A stretch of DNA of 15,061 nucleotides from an uncultured Caulobacterales bacterium. Its GTDB lineage: Bacteria; Pseudomonadota; Alphaproteobacteria; Caulobacterales; Maricaulaceae. The notes beneath the pieces are model-generated. The model worked only from the letters and a program-made list of their open reading frames with translations, did no database searches and was not told the DNA's origin. The translations under genes were made by a program, and so were the position numbers. Below are positions 7,260 through 14,641 of the stretch, in pieces. Each line of letters begins with the position of its first letter. Positions within the stretch are counted from its first letter, which is position 1. The DNA lies in contig CALLME010000207.1 of assembly GCA_938007945.1 (NCBI GenBank), forward strand, positions 1 through 15,061, in the 5' to 3' direction.

Positions 7260-7320
7260 GTCACACTATCAGTAATCACACGTCTTTTAACAGTGCCCTT
7301 TAGAAACTGTTAAGTGTGAC
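7260..7320. promoter_or_regulatory. Nested inverted repeats in the leader of the first DUF11-like gene
   Basis: Outer arms GTCACACT (7260-7267) and AGTGTGAC (7313-7320) are perfect 8-bp complements. Inside them TTAACAGT (7287-7294) and ACTGTTAA (7306-7313) form a second perfect 8-bp pair around an 11-base loop; A7313 is shared by the two right arms. The element lies between the candidate promoter and the gene start at 7362. It could be an RNA leader structure or a pair of operator palindromes. The sequence shows the symmetry only. Confidence 0.55.
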
Positions 7321-7361
7321 CCGCTAGACTTAGGTAAGACATATTAACTTTGAGGACTCTT

Positions 7362-7838
7362 ATGCGTTACTTAATCTCTATTATGACCCTCGCGTCATTC
7401 GCTGCCTTGCCTCTAAACGTGAGTGCTCTAAGCGCGGAACAGACTGTTCAAAAAGAAACAACGGCAATCGGTGCTGACGGTACCGTGCAAACCATACGCG
7501 AAACGATTGACAAAATCGTACCCGGCGAACGAATTGTCTATAGCTTAAATTTTACAAATGATGACGCCGCCCCTGCGAGCGATATTGTTCTGACCATGCC
7601 CATTCCGTCAGAGGTTAAATTTATCGAAGGTACGGCTGAGATGCCAGCTACGACTGTGACATATTCCGCAGATGGCGGCGAGAGTTTCGCGTCACGTCAA
7701 TCCGTGATGAAGCTTGATAATGCGGGCAATATTCGCACGGCTAGCGCAGACGAGCTGACACATATTCGTTGGACAGTTCCTGGCCCTGTCGAGATTGGGG
7801 CAAGCGGGTCACTCTCCTTCGCAGCAACAGTGCGTTAG
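7362..7838 (+). CDS. Secreted DUF11-like beta-sandwich protein, unknown function
   Basis: 158 residues from the ATG at 7362; the open frame extends upstream to a TTG at 7350, but GAGGA (7352-7356) is a good ribosome site for the ATG. It begins with a signal peptide (MRYLISIMTLASFAALPLNV, cleavage after VSA at residue 22). The mature protein is a single DUF11-like domain: KIVPGERIVYSLNFTNDDAA...SDIVLTMPIPSEVKFIEGTA, then a VTYSADGGESFASR block, THIRWTVPGPVEIGASGSLS, and a terminal beta strand. This pattern of PG-x-x-x-x-Y-x-x-x-x-x-N, P-x-P-x-x-x-x-F/Y-x-x-G and a DGG loop is shared by many uncharacterised exported proteins. It has no cysteine, lipobox or anchor, so it is probably periplasmic or released. 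It is the first of three exported DUF11-type genes and has its own terminator. Confidence 0.82.
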   Translation: MRYLISIMTLASFAALPLNVSALSAEQTVQKETTAIGADGTVQTIRETIDKIVPGERIVYSLNFTNDDAAPASDIVLTMPIPSEVKFIEGTAEMPATTVTYSADGGESFASRQSVMKLDNAGNIRTASADELTHIRWTVPGPVEIGASGSLSFAATVR

Positions 7839-7858
7839 GTTCACATCTTATTGATTTT

Positions 7859-7891
7859 AAAAACCGGTCTTCAAGAAGGCCGGTTTTTTTT
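7859..7891 (+). terminator. Rho-independent terminator after the first DUF11-like gene
   Basis: A 12-bp stem (AAAACCGGTCTT at 7860-7871 with AAGGCCGGTTTT at 7876-7887, one T-G wobble) with a CAAG tetraloop, followed by a T-run to 7891. It lies 21 bases after the stop codon. It implies that the next gene mostly uses its own promoter. Confidence 0.92.
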
Positions 7892-8110
7892 GTCCAAAAC
7901 CTGGCAAGTGATTTTTTTAAAAAGGGGTTTACAAAAGGTGAATGACGTGAAGTTTGTTAGCCCATTAAAGCATTGTTCTATATACATCTTTTAACAATTC
8001 ATCAAGCCCCGCTAACTGTATTTTGACATCATGTTAACCATGCTTCTAATCAGTCTCTTTACCACTTTCAGTTACAATTTTCTCACCTGATATAAAAAGG
8101 AAAGAGGGTT
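7892..8110 (+). promoter_or_regulatory. Upstream region of the second DUF11-type gene, with TTGACA box and TTAACCAT site
   Basis: 219 bases without a gene. TTGACA at 8023-8028 is a perfect -35 hexamer but only a poor -10 follows (TAATCA at 8047-8052, 18-base spacer). TTAACCAT at 8034-8041 equals the half-site commonly reported for the alphaproteobacterial regulator CtrA, and TTAACAATTCATCAA at 7991-8005 is one base from a TTAA-N7-TTAA CtrA site. The decamer TCTTTTAACA at 7987-7996 also occurs upstream of the first DUF11-like gene at 7283-7292. An AAAGGAAAGAGGG ribosome site at 8096-8108 precedes the ATG. CtrA control is a hypothesis only. Confidence 0.4.
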
Positions 8111-9253
8111 ATGACTAAAACTAAAACACTTATGAAGGGGCTTTTGGCTGCGTCAGCGCTTACGGCTCTTTCAACGGGAACGGCTTTCGCGGCTGGGACT
8201 GCGGCGGGTACAACCGTCACCAACACATTCACACTTAACTATAACGTTGGCACAACGCCGCAACCTCCCGTCACAGGCGACACGCCGACGACATTTGTGG
8301 TTGACCGTCTGATTGATGTGAACGTCGCGCCTAACGCAGGTCTCGACGTGGCACCAGGCGCTGTTGATCAGCCGCTTAGCTTTACCGTCACAAACGAAGG
8401 TAACGACACACAAGGTTACGTCTTAACAGCTGGCAACGTAGCTGCGGGTGATGATTTTGACGCAACTAATCTGGCAATTTTTTATGTTGTCGATACAAAT
8501 GGTGACGGCATCAACAATGACGGCGCACCAGTCGCTTATAATGGTACGTCTACACCAGACATCGCGCCTGACCAGATTGTCTTCGTCACTATCGAAGGCG
8601 ATATTCCAGGAGGAGTGGATCAAGACGATACATCTGACATCACGCTTCTGGCGGAAACAGCTGTTACAGGTGGTGCAGGTACGCTTGTCACTGAAGATAC
8701 AGACGGCAACGATAACGCCACTGTTGAGAACGTCTTTGCAGACGCAGCTGGCGACGGTAACGTCACGGGTGATGTTGCTGAAGATGGTAGCCACTCTGCC
8801 ACAAACACATATTCAGTTGTGGCCGCGATGATCGCTGCGGTGAAAGCCGTTGATATCTTTGCAGAGGTCCCGAACGCCACAAATGATTGTGCCGTTATTC
8901 CAGGGACACCTGCACCGCAGACGTCTGATGAAGACGACCAATACGCCATTCCTGGCGCGTGTGTGGAATATACCATTACAGCGACAAATACAGGTGAAGC
9001 AGCAACGAACTCTATCGATATCGCCGATACACTGCCGGATAATCTGACATTTGTTGCGGCGTCTGCGACAGGTTTCCTTGACGAAACAGCCACTCAGGCA
9101 GGATCATTTACGACATTGCCAACAGCGAACCAAGACTGTTTTGCAACGCCATGTGTTGTTGAGTACACGGGCGGTGAGCTTCAGGACGGATCAACGACAC
9201 CAACGACAGGTGTAATCACTATCCGTGCCCTTATCGCATCTAGCAAACCTTAA
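8111..9253 (+). CDS. Secreted DUF11-domain surface protein with EF-hand-like loop
   Basis: 380 residues with a strong ribosome site and a clear signal peptide (MTKTKTLMKGLLAASALTAL..., cleavage after AFA at residue 27). The mature N-terminus has a module GTTVTNTFTLNYNVG (33-47) followed by TTFVVDRLIDVNV, also seen in the large protein downstream. Then come a beta-sandwich region with FTVTNEGNDTQGYVL, a calcium-type loop DTNGDGINND (128-137), a highly acidic stretch (DTDGNDNATVENVFADAAGDG...), and a C-terminal DUF11 domain (CVEYTITATNTGEAATNSIDIADTLPDNLTFVAAS). Four cysteines (260, 284, 343, 348) all lie in this last part and could make two disulfides. The acidic, Thr/Asp-rich composition fits an extracellular protein. 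Similar proteins recur in Hyphomonadaceae and sphingomonads without an assigned role. The gene ends 61 bases before the large outer-membrane gene, with a stable stem between them. Confidence 0.82.
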   Translation: MTKTKTLMKGLLAASALTALSTGTAFAAGTAAGTTVTNTFTLNYNVGTTPQPPVTGDTPTTFVVDRLIDVNVAPNAGLDVAPGAVDQPLSFTVTNEGNDTQGYVLTAGNVAAGDDFDATNLAIFYVVDTNGDGINNDGAPVAYNGTSTPDIAPDQIVFVTIEGDIPGGVDQDDTSDITLLAETAVTGGAGTLVTEDTDGNDNATVENVFADAAGDGNVTGDVAEDGSHSATNTYSVVAAMIAAVKAVDIFAEVPNATNDCAVIPGTPAPQTSDEDDQYAIPGACVEYTITATNTGEAATNSIDIADTLPDNLTFVAASATGFLDETATQAGSFTTLPTANQDCFATPCVVEYTGGELQDGSTTPTTGVITIRALIASSKP

Positions 9254-9273
9254 TCGGTAAGTTATCTAAAGAT

Positions 9274-9304
9274 ATTTCCCGCCTCTTTAATAGAGGCGGG
9301 AAAT
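9274..9304 (+). promoter_or_regulatory. 13-bp intergenic stem-loop directly before the large gene's start
   Basis: ATTTCCCGCCTCT (9274-9286) pairs perfectly with AGAGGCGGGAAAT (9292-9304) around a TTAAT loop. No T-run follows on either strand, so it is not a standard intrinsic terminator. It ends three bases before the AAAGG (9308-9312) that must serve the ATG at 9315, a very short spacing. It could limit translation or protect the 3' end of the upstream message. Confidence 0.7.
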
Positions 9305-9314
9305 TCTAAAGGCT

Positions 9315-12300
9315 ATGTCGTCTACATTTAAACATACCGCAAGCGCTGCCATTTTTGCAGCGTCTGCTTGGTCCCTTGCGGGTCAGGCCCATGCGGCTGT
9401 GGGCGACACAGTCACTAATATCGCCTCCGTCACCTACAAAGTGGGCGACGTCGAAGGCACAGTTGAAACTAATCCAGCTGTCTTTACAATTCAGGCGCCA
9501 GACATAGCGCCGACCATCGAATTCTTCCGCCATTCGCCCAATGGTCCAAATCCGCAAATTACGTCTATCAACGGCTCTGACTTCAGCCCAACAGGCGATT
9601 TGTCTGGACCCTTCTCGCGCATCGGACCTGCCCGCACGCTAGGCGGCCGCGTCATTGATACAAGCTCGCCACTACCGCTGACACCAGCTGAGGTTTATCT
9701 CACTGGCGAGTTGATGTTCGTGACCGTTACAGACACAAGCGCGAATAATAATCCAGAGCAGATTGAAACTGTCACGATTTCTGTCACGGCCAGCAATGGC
9801 GACACAATCGTTTTGCAGCTTTACGAATCGGGGCCAAATACAGGGCAATTCTGGGCTTATATTCCGTCGACAGGGGCCGAGTCTCCTTTATTTGATAATG
9901 AGCTATCAACGCCGAGCAATACGCAGCTACGCGCGACCTATATCAACACCTTTACCCAGTCTGAAGTGGTGGTTGATACCGCGCTTGTCGAGCCGTCAAA
10001 TTTTGTTTTTGATTCTGTCACAGGTAAGCCTGTTGACGGCGCTGTTGTGACTGTTGTGAACGCAGATACGGGTCAACCCGCGCTCGTTTACGGTGTAGAC
10101 GGTGTATCTACTTTCCCGACATCTGTCACAAGTGGTCATGACGTGGATGACGCGGCGGGCCTCACTTATGACGCAGAATCAGGGGAGTTCACCTTCCCTA
10201 TGCTGCCTGCCGGCAATTACCGTCTCGAAGTGGACGCTCCTGAAGGGTATAGCTACGCCTCCTCTTTCTCGCCTGCCGAGATTGAAACCAATGGCGGCGC
10301 TTACACAATCCTTGCGGGCTCATTTGGCAACGTGTTCACCCTTACGGAAGAGATGACCTTCCGCTTTGATATTCCGCTTGATCCGCAAACAGATTTCGTA
10401 CTGACCAAAGTCGCAGACCGTCAATTTGGAGATGTCGGTGATTTCGTAAACTACACTGTGGATGTGACAAATGCGGGGACGCGCAGCGCGCCTGTGCGCC
10501 TGTTTGATACGTTGCCTATTGGCTTTCGCTATCTCAACGGCACGTCGCGTCAAAACAATCTTATAATTGAAGACCCAGCCGTTTCAGATGACGCAACGCT
10601 TCTGACATTCCCTATGGGTGTGCTGGCACCAGGCGAGTCTATTCGTCTGGATTACGCGCTACAAATCGGGCCTGGCGCGCCTATGGGTGATGCGATTAAC
10701 CGCGCTGTCGTGCGTGACAATGATAATAATCAGCTCTCAAATGTAGCTCGCGCCGAAGTGACTCTTCGCGAGGATTTACTTCGCTCGACCTCCACCGTCA
10801 TCGGCCGTATTTCAGAAAAATCTTGCGACAAAGACGAAGACTGGGCACGTGATGTTGTCCGCGGCATTGGCGTTGAGGGTGTACGACTTTACCTCGAGAC
10901 GGGCGCTTATGCCGTGTCTGATCCAGACGGGCTTTTCCATTTTGAAGGTGTCTCTGAGGGCACGCATGTCGTGCAGGTCGATGAGGAAACCCTGCCCCAA
11001 GGCTACACACCGATGATTTGCGAAGAGAATACGCGCTATGCGGGCTCTGCTACGTCGAAATTCGTCGATATTCAAGGCGGCGGTGTCTGGCGCGCAAACT
11101 TCTATCTTGAGCAGACAGGCGAAACGGCGGCGCAAGTCGCAGACATTGAGACAGCGGATAACCAAAGCTATAAGAAATTTGATCAAAACTGGCTCGATGG
11201 GCAAAGTTCTGTCCCTGAACTCGTCTATCCGAACACAAAGAACACACCGGCCACACCGTCAGTCAATATAGGCATTAAACATAAGCCTGATCAGCGTGTT
11301 GAGATTATCCTCAATGACCGCCCGGTTTCAGAATTAAATCTTTCAGGTCGTGATATCAGCCAAAGCCAGCTCACCATGATTAGTCGTTGGCGCGGTGTAG
11401 ATTTGCTTGAAGGTGATAACCGTCTTGTCGCGATCGTGCGCAATTCCGACGGCTCTGTGGCGACCACGCTGACGGAAACAATCTCTTATGTGAAAACAAT
11501 TGCGCGCGCGATACCGCTGCCAAGCCAGTCAGTGCTGATTGCCGATGGCCGCACAGTCCCGACGCTTGCCATACGCTTGGAAGACGAAGCGGGCCGACCT
11601 GTTCATAAAGGCCGCATTGTGCGCGTCGACATCGAGCAGCCTTACCGTATTTATGACGAAACGGGTGAACGCGCGATTGAAGAACTTCAAAATGAAACGC
11701 TTAACCCCCTCACCGCGCGCCAAGACATCACGGTCGGACGTGACGGCATTTTACGCCTGCGCATTGAACCAACTTTGCAGACAGGTAAAATCACAGCCAT
11801 CGTCACGCTTGATAATGGTCGCAAAGTGCCTGTCTATATGTATCTTGAACCTGAAAAGCGCGACTGGATTCTTGTCGGTCTTGCGGAAGGATCCGCCGCT
11901 TGGGAGACCGTCAAAGGCAATGCGGTCGACATTACGCCAGAAGATAAAGACGACATCATAACCGATGGTCGCGTTGCATTTTTTGCAAAAGGACTCATTA
12001 AAGGTAATTGGCTCGCGACAATTGCGGTGGATACAGATTCACGGCGCGGTGACCGTGACGGTGATTTTGGCCAAGAAATTGACCCTAACGCCTATTACAC
12101 ACTTTACGGCGACCGCAGCTATCAAGAATTTGAAGGTGTCTCGCGCTACCCCGTTTATGTCAAACTCGAAAAGAGCAGTGCTTATGCTATGTTTGGGGAT
12201 TACGACACGAATATCCCCGAAGGTCGCCTAACCAGCTATAACCGCCGCCTCTCTGGGCTTAAGGCCGAATATGTCGGCGAAGACTTCCAGGTCGTCGGTT

Positions 12301-14387
12301 TTGCAGCTGAGACAAACCAAGGCTTTGCCAAAGACGAGATTGCCGCAGACGGCACAAGCGGGACATATCAACTGTCCAACCAACGTATCCTCGCGCAATC
12401 GGAAACCGTGACTGTTGAAACGCGTGACCGTAACCGTCCTGATATCATTCTCGATCGTCAGGTAATGGTGCGCTTCCTTGACTATACACTTGATTACCTC
12501 ACGGGTGAGCTGATTTTCCGTAAACCTGTTGATGTCTCTGATTTTGATTTCAATCCCAATGTTATTATCGTGGATTATGAAACATCTGATGAGGTAGAGC
12601 GCAACCTCACCATTGGTGGACGCATCCAAGCTGAGTTTATGGATGACCGCCTGCGTATTGGCTCAACATTTGTCAAAGAAGACGGCTCGGCCCAAGTATC
12701 TGGCGCGAAATCGACAATGGTCGGCGTTGATCTTGTCGGACAAGTCAGCGAACAAACAGAAGTGCGCGCGGAATACGCCATCACCGATACCACGCCAGGC
12801 GTGGACGGCGCAGAGGCCATTTTAGCTGAGGTCATTCACACGAGCGAAAAATTGCAAGCTGAAGCTTATTTCCGTCAAGAGGACGCGGGCTTTGGCCTTG
12901 GACAGCGCAATTCTAACACGAATAAAATTCGCCGCTACGGCGTTGATGCCGCGTATGAAATCAATGAATTTGAGGACGAGACAACAGGTCGCCGTGGCCG
13001 CAACGTTATCGAAGGGCTCGCCTACCGCGAAGAAAATCTTGAAACGGGCGACACACGCGACAGCGCTGAAGTTATCGCCAAGCACCAAGGCGACCGCGTG
13101 TCATATTCAGCTGGCCTGCGCGGCGTTAAAGACGAATATACAGACCGCGAAAACCGCGAGAGCTTGCTCGCTGTCGCGCGCGCCTCACTTGAGATACCCA
13201 AGCATGACGTGACATTCCAGATCGCGCATGAACAACCGCTGGGGGGTAAAGATACGGTTTCAGCCTTCCCGCAACGCACAACGCTCGGTGTAGATAAGCG
13301 CCTCGGTAAAAAAGCCACCGCCTCTATCCGTCACGAAATTCTGGACGGTGGCGATAACCGCAGCGGTAATACGACCTTTGGTCTCACGACAACGCCGTGG
13401 ACCGGAGCCGCCATTTCTGCAAGCTCTGACCTTCTGACAAATGATCTCGGTCGCCGTCTTGGCGCCACGATCGGTCTCGATCAACAATTCCAGATTTCGG
13501 AAAAATGGTCAGCTTCCGCAGGTGTGCGTAACCGCCAAGTGCTCGACCAAACAGGGGACTATGTAGAGGTCGCACCAGATGCTGCTATCTCCCCACTTGA
13601 GACCAATGAAGATTTTACATCCGCTTATGTCGGGGTCGGCTACCGCGACGAAATTATGACAGGGTCGACACGATTTGAGGCCCGTAATTCGTCCGCAGGC
13701 GACACGTGGATTGGTACAGCTGCGCTGGCCCGTGAGCTCTCGGAAGAGCTCTCTATCGCAGGCGCCTTACGCGGTGTATTTAACGAAGCTGAAGGTGAGC
13801 CAAACGCCACAAGCCAGTTTGACGCGCGCATTGGTGGCGCTTGGCGTCCACGCGGCGAAGAGACGGTTTATTTTGACCGCTTTGATCTCACGCACAGCAA
13901 AAATGTGCGCGGCGAAACAGAAACAAAACTCGTCAATAACTTCGCCATGAACACCATGATGGCCGACAATTGGCAGCTCTCGACAAATTACGGCGTGAAA
14001 CATGTGCGTACAGATATAGCCGATCAAAAATTTACAAGCTGGAGCCATTTGGTCGGTGCAGAAACGCGCTTTGACCTGACAGAGAAAATTGATCTTGGTC
14101 TTCGCGGTCAGCTCATGACCACAAGCGGCATTGGCACAAAGTCTTATAGCTACGGCCCGAGTATCGGTGTGGCACCCGTCAAAAACGTTTGGATTAATGC
14201 AGGCTATAACGTCTCTGGGTTCAAAGACGATGATTTCGAAGCGGCGGAATATTCTCGTAAAGGTGCTTATATTCAGCTGCGCGTTAAATTTGACCAGCAC
14301 ACAGCCAAAGGCCTGCTGCGCCGTATCTCACCTACAAATGTCGTCACAGATAATGGTCCGACAACTCGGAGCTTTGCTAACCCCTAA
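9315..14387 (+). CDS. Large mosaic outer-membrane protein with DUF11/prealbumin-like domains and C-terminal beta-barrel
   Basis: 1690 residues. A signal peptide is cleaved after AHA (residue 27). GDTVTNIASVTYKVG (30-44) repeats the N-terminal module of the preceding gene's product. Residues ~124-187 hold a VTVTD...ETVTISVTASNGD...YESGPNTGQF beta domain; ~227-318 a carboxypeptidase-regulatory-like domain (GEFTFPMLPAGNYRLEVDAPEGY); ~360-485 a DUF11 domain (GDFVNYTVDVTNAGTRSAPVR); ~489-600 an SdrD B-like domain (GVRLYLETGAYAVSDPDGLF). Residues ~600-850 include VNIGIKHKPDQRVEIILNDR, SRWRGVDLLEGDNRLVAIVR and an Ig-like VLIADGRTVPTLAIRLEDEAGRPV segment. From ~850 to 1659 alternating strands, with YVKLEKSSAYAMFGDYDT and VRFLDYTLDYLTGELIFRKPV, predict an outer-membrane barrel closing at YIQLRVKF. 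A 31-residue tail follows. The architecture matches widespread but uncharacterised proteobacterial surface proteins; an adhesin, anchor or export role for the neighbouring DUF11 protein is inference. Confidence 0.85.
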   Translation: MSSTFKHTASAAIFAASAWSLAGQAHAAVGDTVTNIASVTYKVGDVEGTVETNPAVFTIQAPDIAPTIEFFRHSPNGPNPQITSINGSDFSPTGDLSGPFSRIGPARTLGGRVIDTSSPLPLTPAEVYLTGELMFVTVTDTSANNNPEQIETVTISVTASNGDTIVLQLYESGPNTGQFWAYIPSTGAESPLFDNELSTPSNTQLRATYINTFTQSEVVVDTALVEPSNFVFDSVTGKPVDGAVVTVVNADTGQPALVYGVDGVSTFPTSVTSGHDVDDAAGLTYDAESGEFTFPMLPAGNYRLEVDAPEGYSYASSFSPAEIETNGGAYTILAGSFGNVFTLTEEMTFRFDIPLDPQTDFVLTKVADRQFGDVGDFVNYTVDVTNAGTRSAPVRLFDTLPIGFRYLNGTSRQNNLIIEDPAVSDDATLLTFPMGVLAPGESIRLDYALQIGPGAPMGDAINRAVVRDNDNNQLSNVARAEVTLREDLLRSTSTVIGRISEKSCDKDEDWARDVVRGIGVEGVRLYLETGAYAVSDPDGLFHFEGVSEGTHVVQVDEETLPQGYTPMICEENTRYAGSATSKFVDIQGGGVWRANFYLEQTGETAAQVADIETADNQSYKKFDQNWLDGQSSVPELVYPNTKNTPATPSVNIGIKHKPDQRVEIILNDRPVSELNLSGRDISQSQLTMISRWRGVDLLEGDNRLVAIVRNSDGSVATTLTETISYVKTIARAIPLPSQSVLIADGRTVPTLAIRLEDEAGRPVHKGRIVRVDIEQPYRIYDETGERAIEELQNETLNPLTARQDITVGRDGILRLRIEPTLQTGKITAIVTLDNGRKVPVYMYLEPEKRDWILVGLAEGSAAWETVKGNAVDITPEDKDDIITDGRVAFFAKGLIKGNWLATIAVDTDSRRGDRDGDFGQEIDPNAYYTLYGDRSYQEFEGVSRYPVYVKLEKSSAYAMFGDYDTNIPEGRLTSYNRRLSGLKAEYVGEDFQVVGFAAETNQGFAKDEIAADGTSGTYQLSNQRILAQSETVTVETRDRNRPDIILDRQVMVRFLDYTLDYLTGELIFRKPVDVSDFDFNPNVIIVDYETSDEVERNLTIGGRIQAEFMDDRLRIGSTFVKEDGSAQVSGAKSTMVGVDLVGQVSEQTEVRAEYAITDTTPGVDGAEAILAEVIHTSEKLQAEAYFRQEDAGFGLGQRNSNTNKIRRYGVDAAYEINEFEDETTGRRGRNVIEGLAYREENLETGDTRDSAEVIAKHQGDRVSYSAGLRGVKDEYTDRENRESLLAVARASLEIPKHDVTFQIAHEQPLGGKDTVSAFPQRTTLGVDKRLGKKATASIRHEILDGGDNRSGNTTFGLTTTPWTGAAISASSDLLTNDLGRRLGATIGLDQQFQISEKWSASAGVRNRQVLDQTGDYVEVAPDAAISPLETNEDFTSAYVGVGYRDEIMTGSTRFEARNSSAGDTWIGTAALARELSEELSIAGALRGVFNEAEGEPNATSQFDARIGGAWRPRGEETVYFDRFDLTHSKNVRGETETKLVNNFAMNTMMADNWQLSTNYGVKHVRTDIADQKFTSWSHLVGAETRFDLTEKIDLGLRGQLMTTSGIGTKSYSYGPSIGVAPVKNVWINAGYNVSGFKDDDFEAAEYSRKGAYIQLRVKFDQHTAKGLLRRISPTNVVTDNGPTTRSFANP

Positions 14388-14403
14388 AAAAAAGGTTCAT
14401 TAT

Positions 14404-14641
14404 ATGGAAACGAAAGTTTCTCAAAAAAACCGTGCTTAGGGATAGGCCAAACATTCGAAAAATAATAACCGAAATAAAGCTTGTGATAACCGCTTTGGCC
14501 CTGACCGCTATACAAGCGATAGCTGCCGAGTCTGAGACATAGCAAACTAACGCGATTAAAGCCGCGATGAGTTGGCGTCATTACCCGCGTAAAATAGTGG
14601 CTCGTGTGAAGTCAGTCATCACTTTGTTTTACTCAGACTAG
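14404..14641 (+). pseudogene. Disrupted small secreted-protein reading frame (candidate)
   Basis: ATG 14404 has a good ribosome site (AAAGG at 14391-14395, 8-base spacing), 16 bases after the large gene's stop. In frame it gives only METKVSQKNRA. If the seven-A run at 14423-14429 had six A's, the frame would continue as ...SQKTVLRDRPNIRKIITEIK, then a hydrophobic LVITALALTAIQAIAA segment that looks like a signal-peptide core with an A-x-A-type cleavage site. That frame meets TAG at 14540, continues open as QTNAIKAAMSWRHYPRKIVA..., and stops at 14639-14641. The SWRHYPRKIVAR piece faintly resembles the YPR-type start of TonB C-terminal domains. This could be a decayed small secreted gene, a homopolymer sequencing error plus a nonsense change, or coincidence. 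No function is claimed. Confidence 0.35.

Noticed and set aside
7350..7361. TTG at 7350 as start of the first DUF11-like gene
   Set aside because: The GAGGA at 7352-7356 is correctly spaced for ATG 7362, and the ATG start gives a normal signal peptide.
8171..8831. Overlapping open frames on both strands inside the 380-residue DUF11 gene (8171-8413 and 8423-8794 minus, 8448-8831 plus)
   Set aside because: They are explained by the Thr/Asp-rich codon composition of the real gene; no start signals or motifs were seen.
9274..9304. Intergenic stem as a rho-independent terminator
   Set aside because: There is no T-run on either side on either strand; it was kept only as an RNA structure.
13767..14300. 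177-codon minus-strand open frame inside the large outer-membrane gene
   Set aside because: It lies wholly antisense to a well-supported coding frame with recognisable domains, is cysteine-rich in a haphazard way, and has no ribosome site or family motif.
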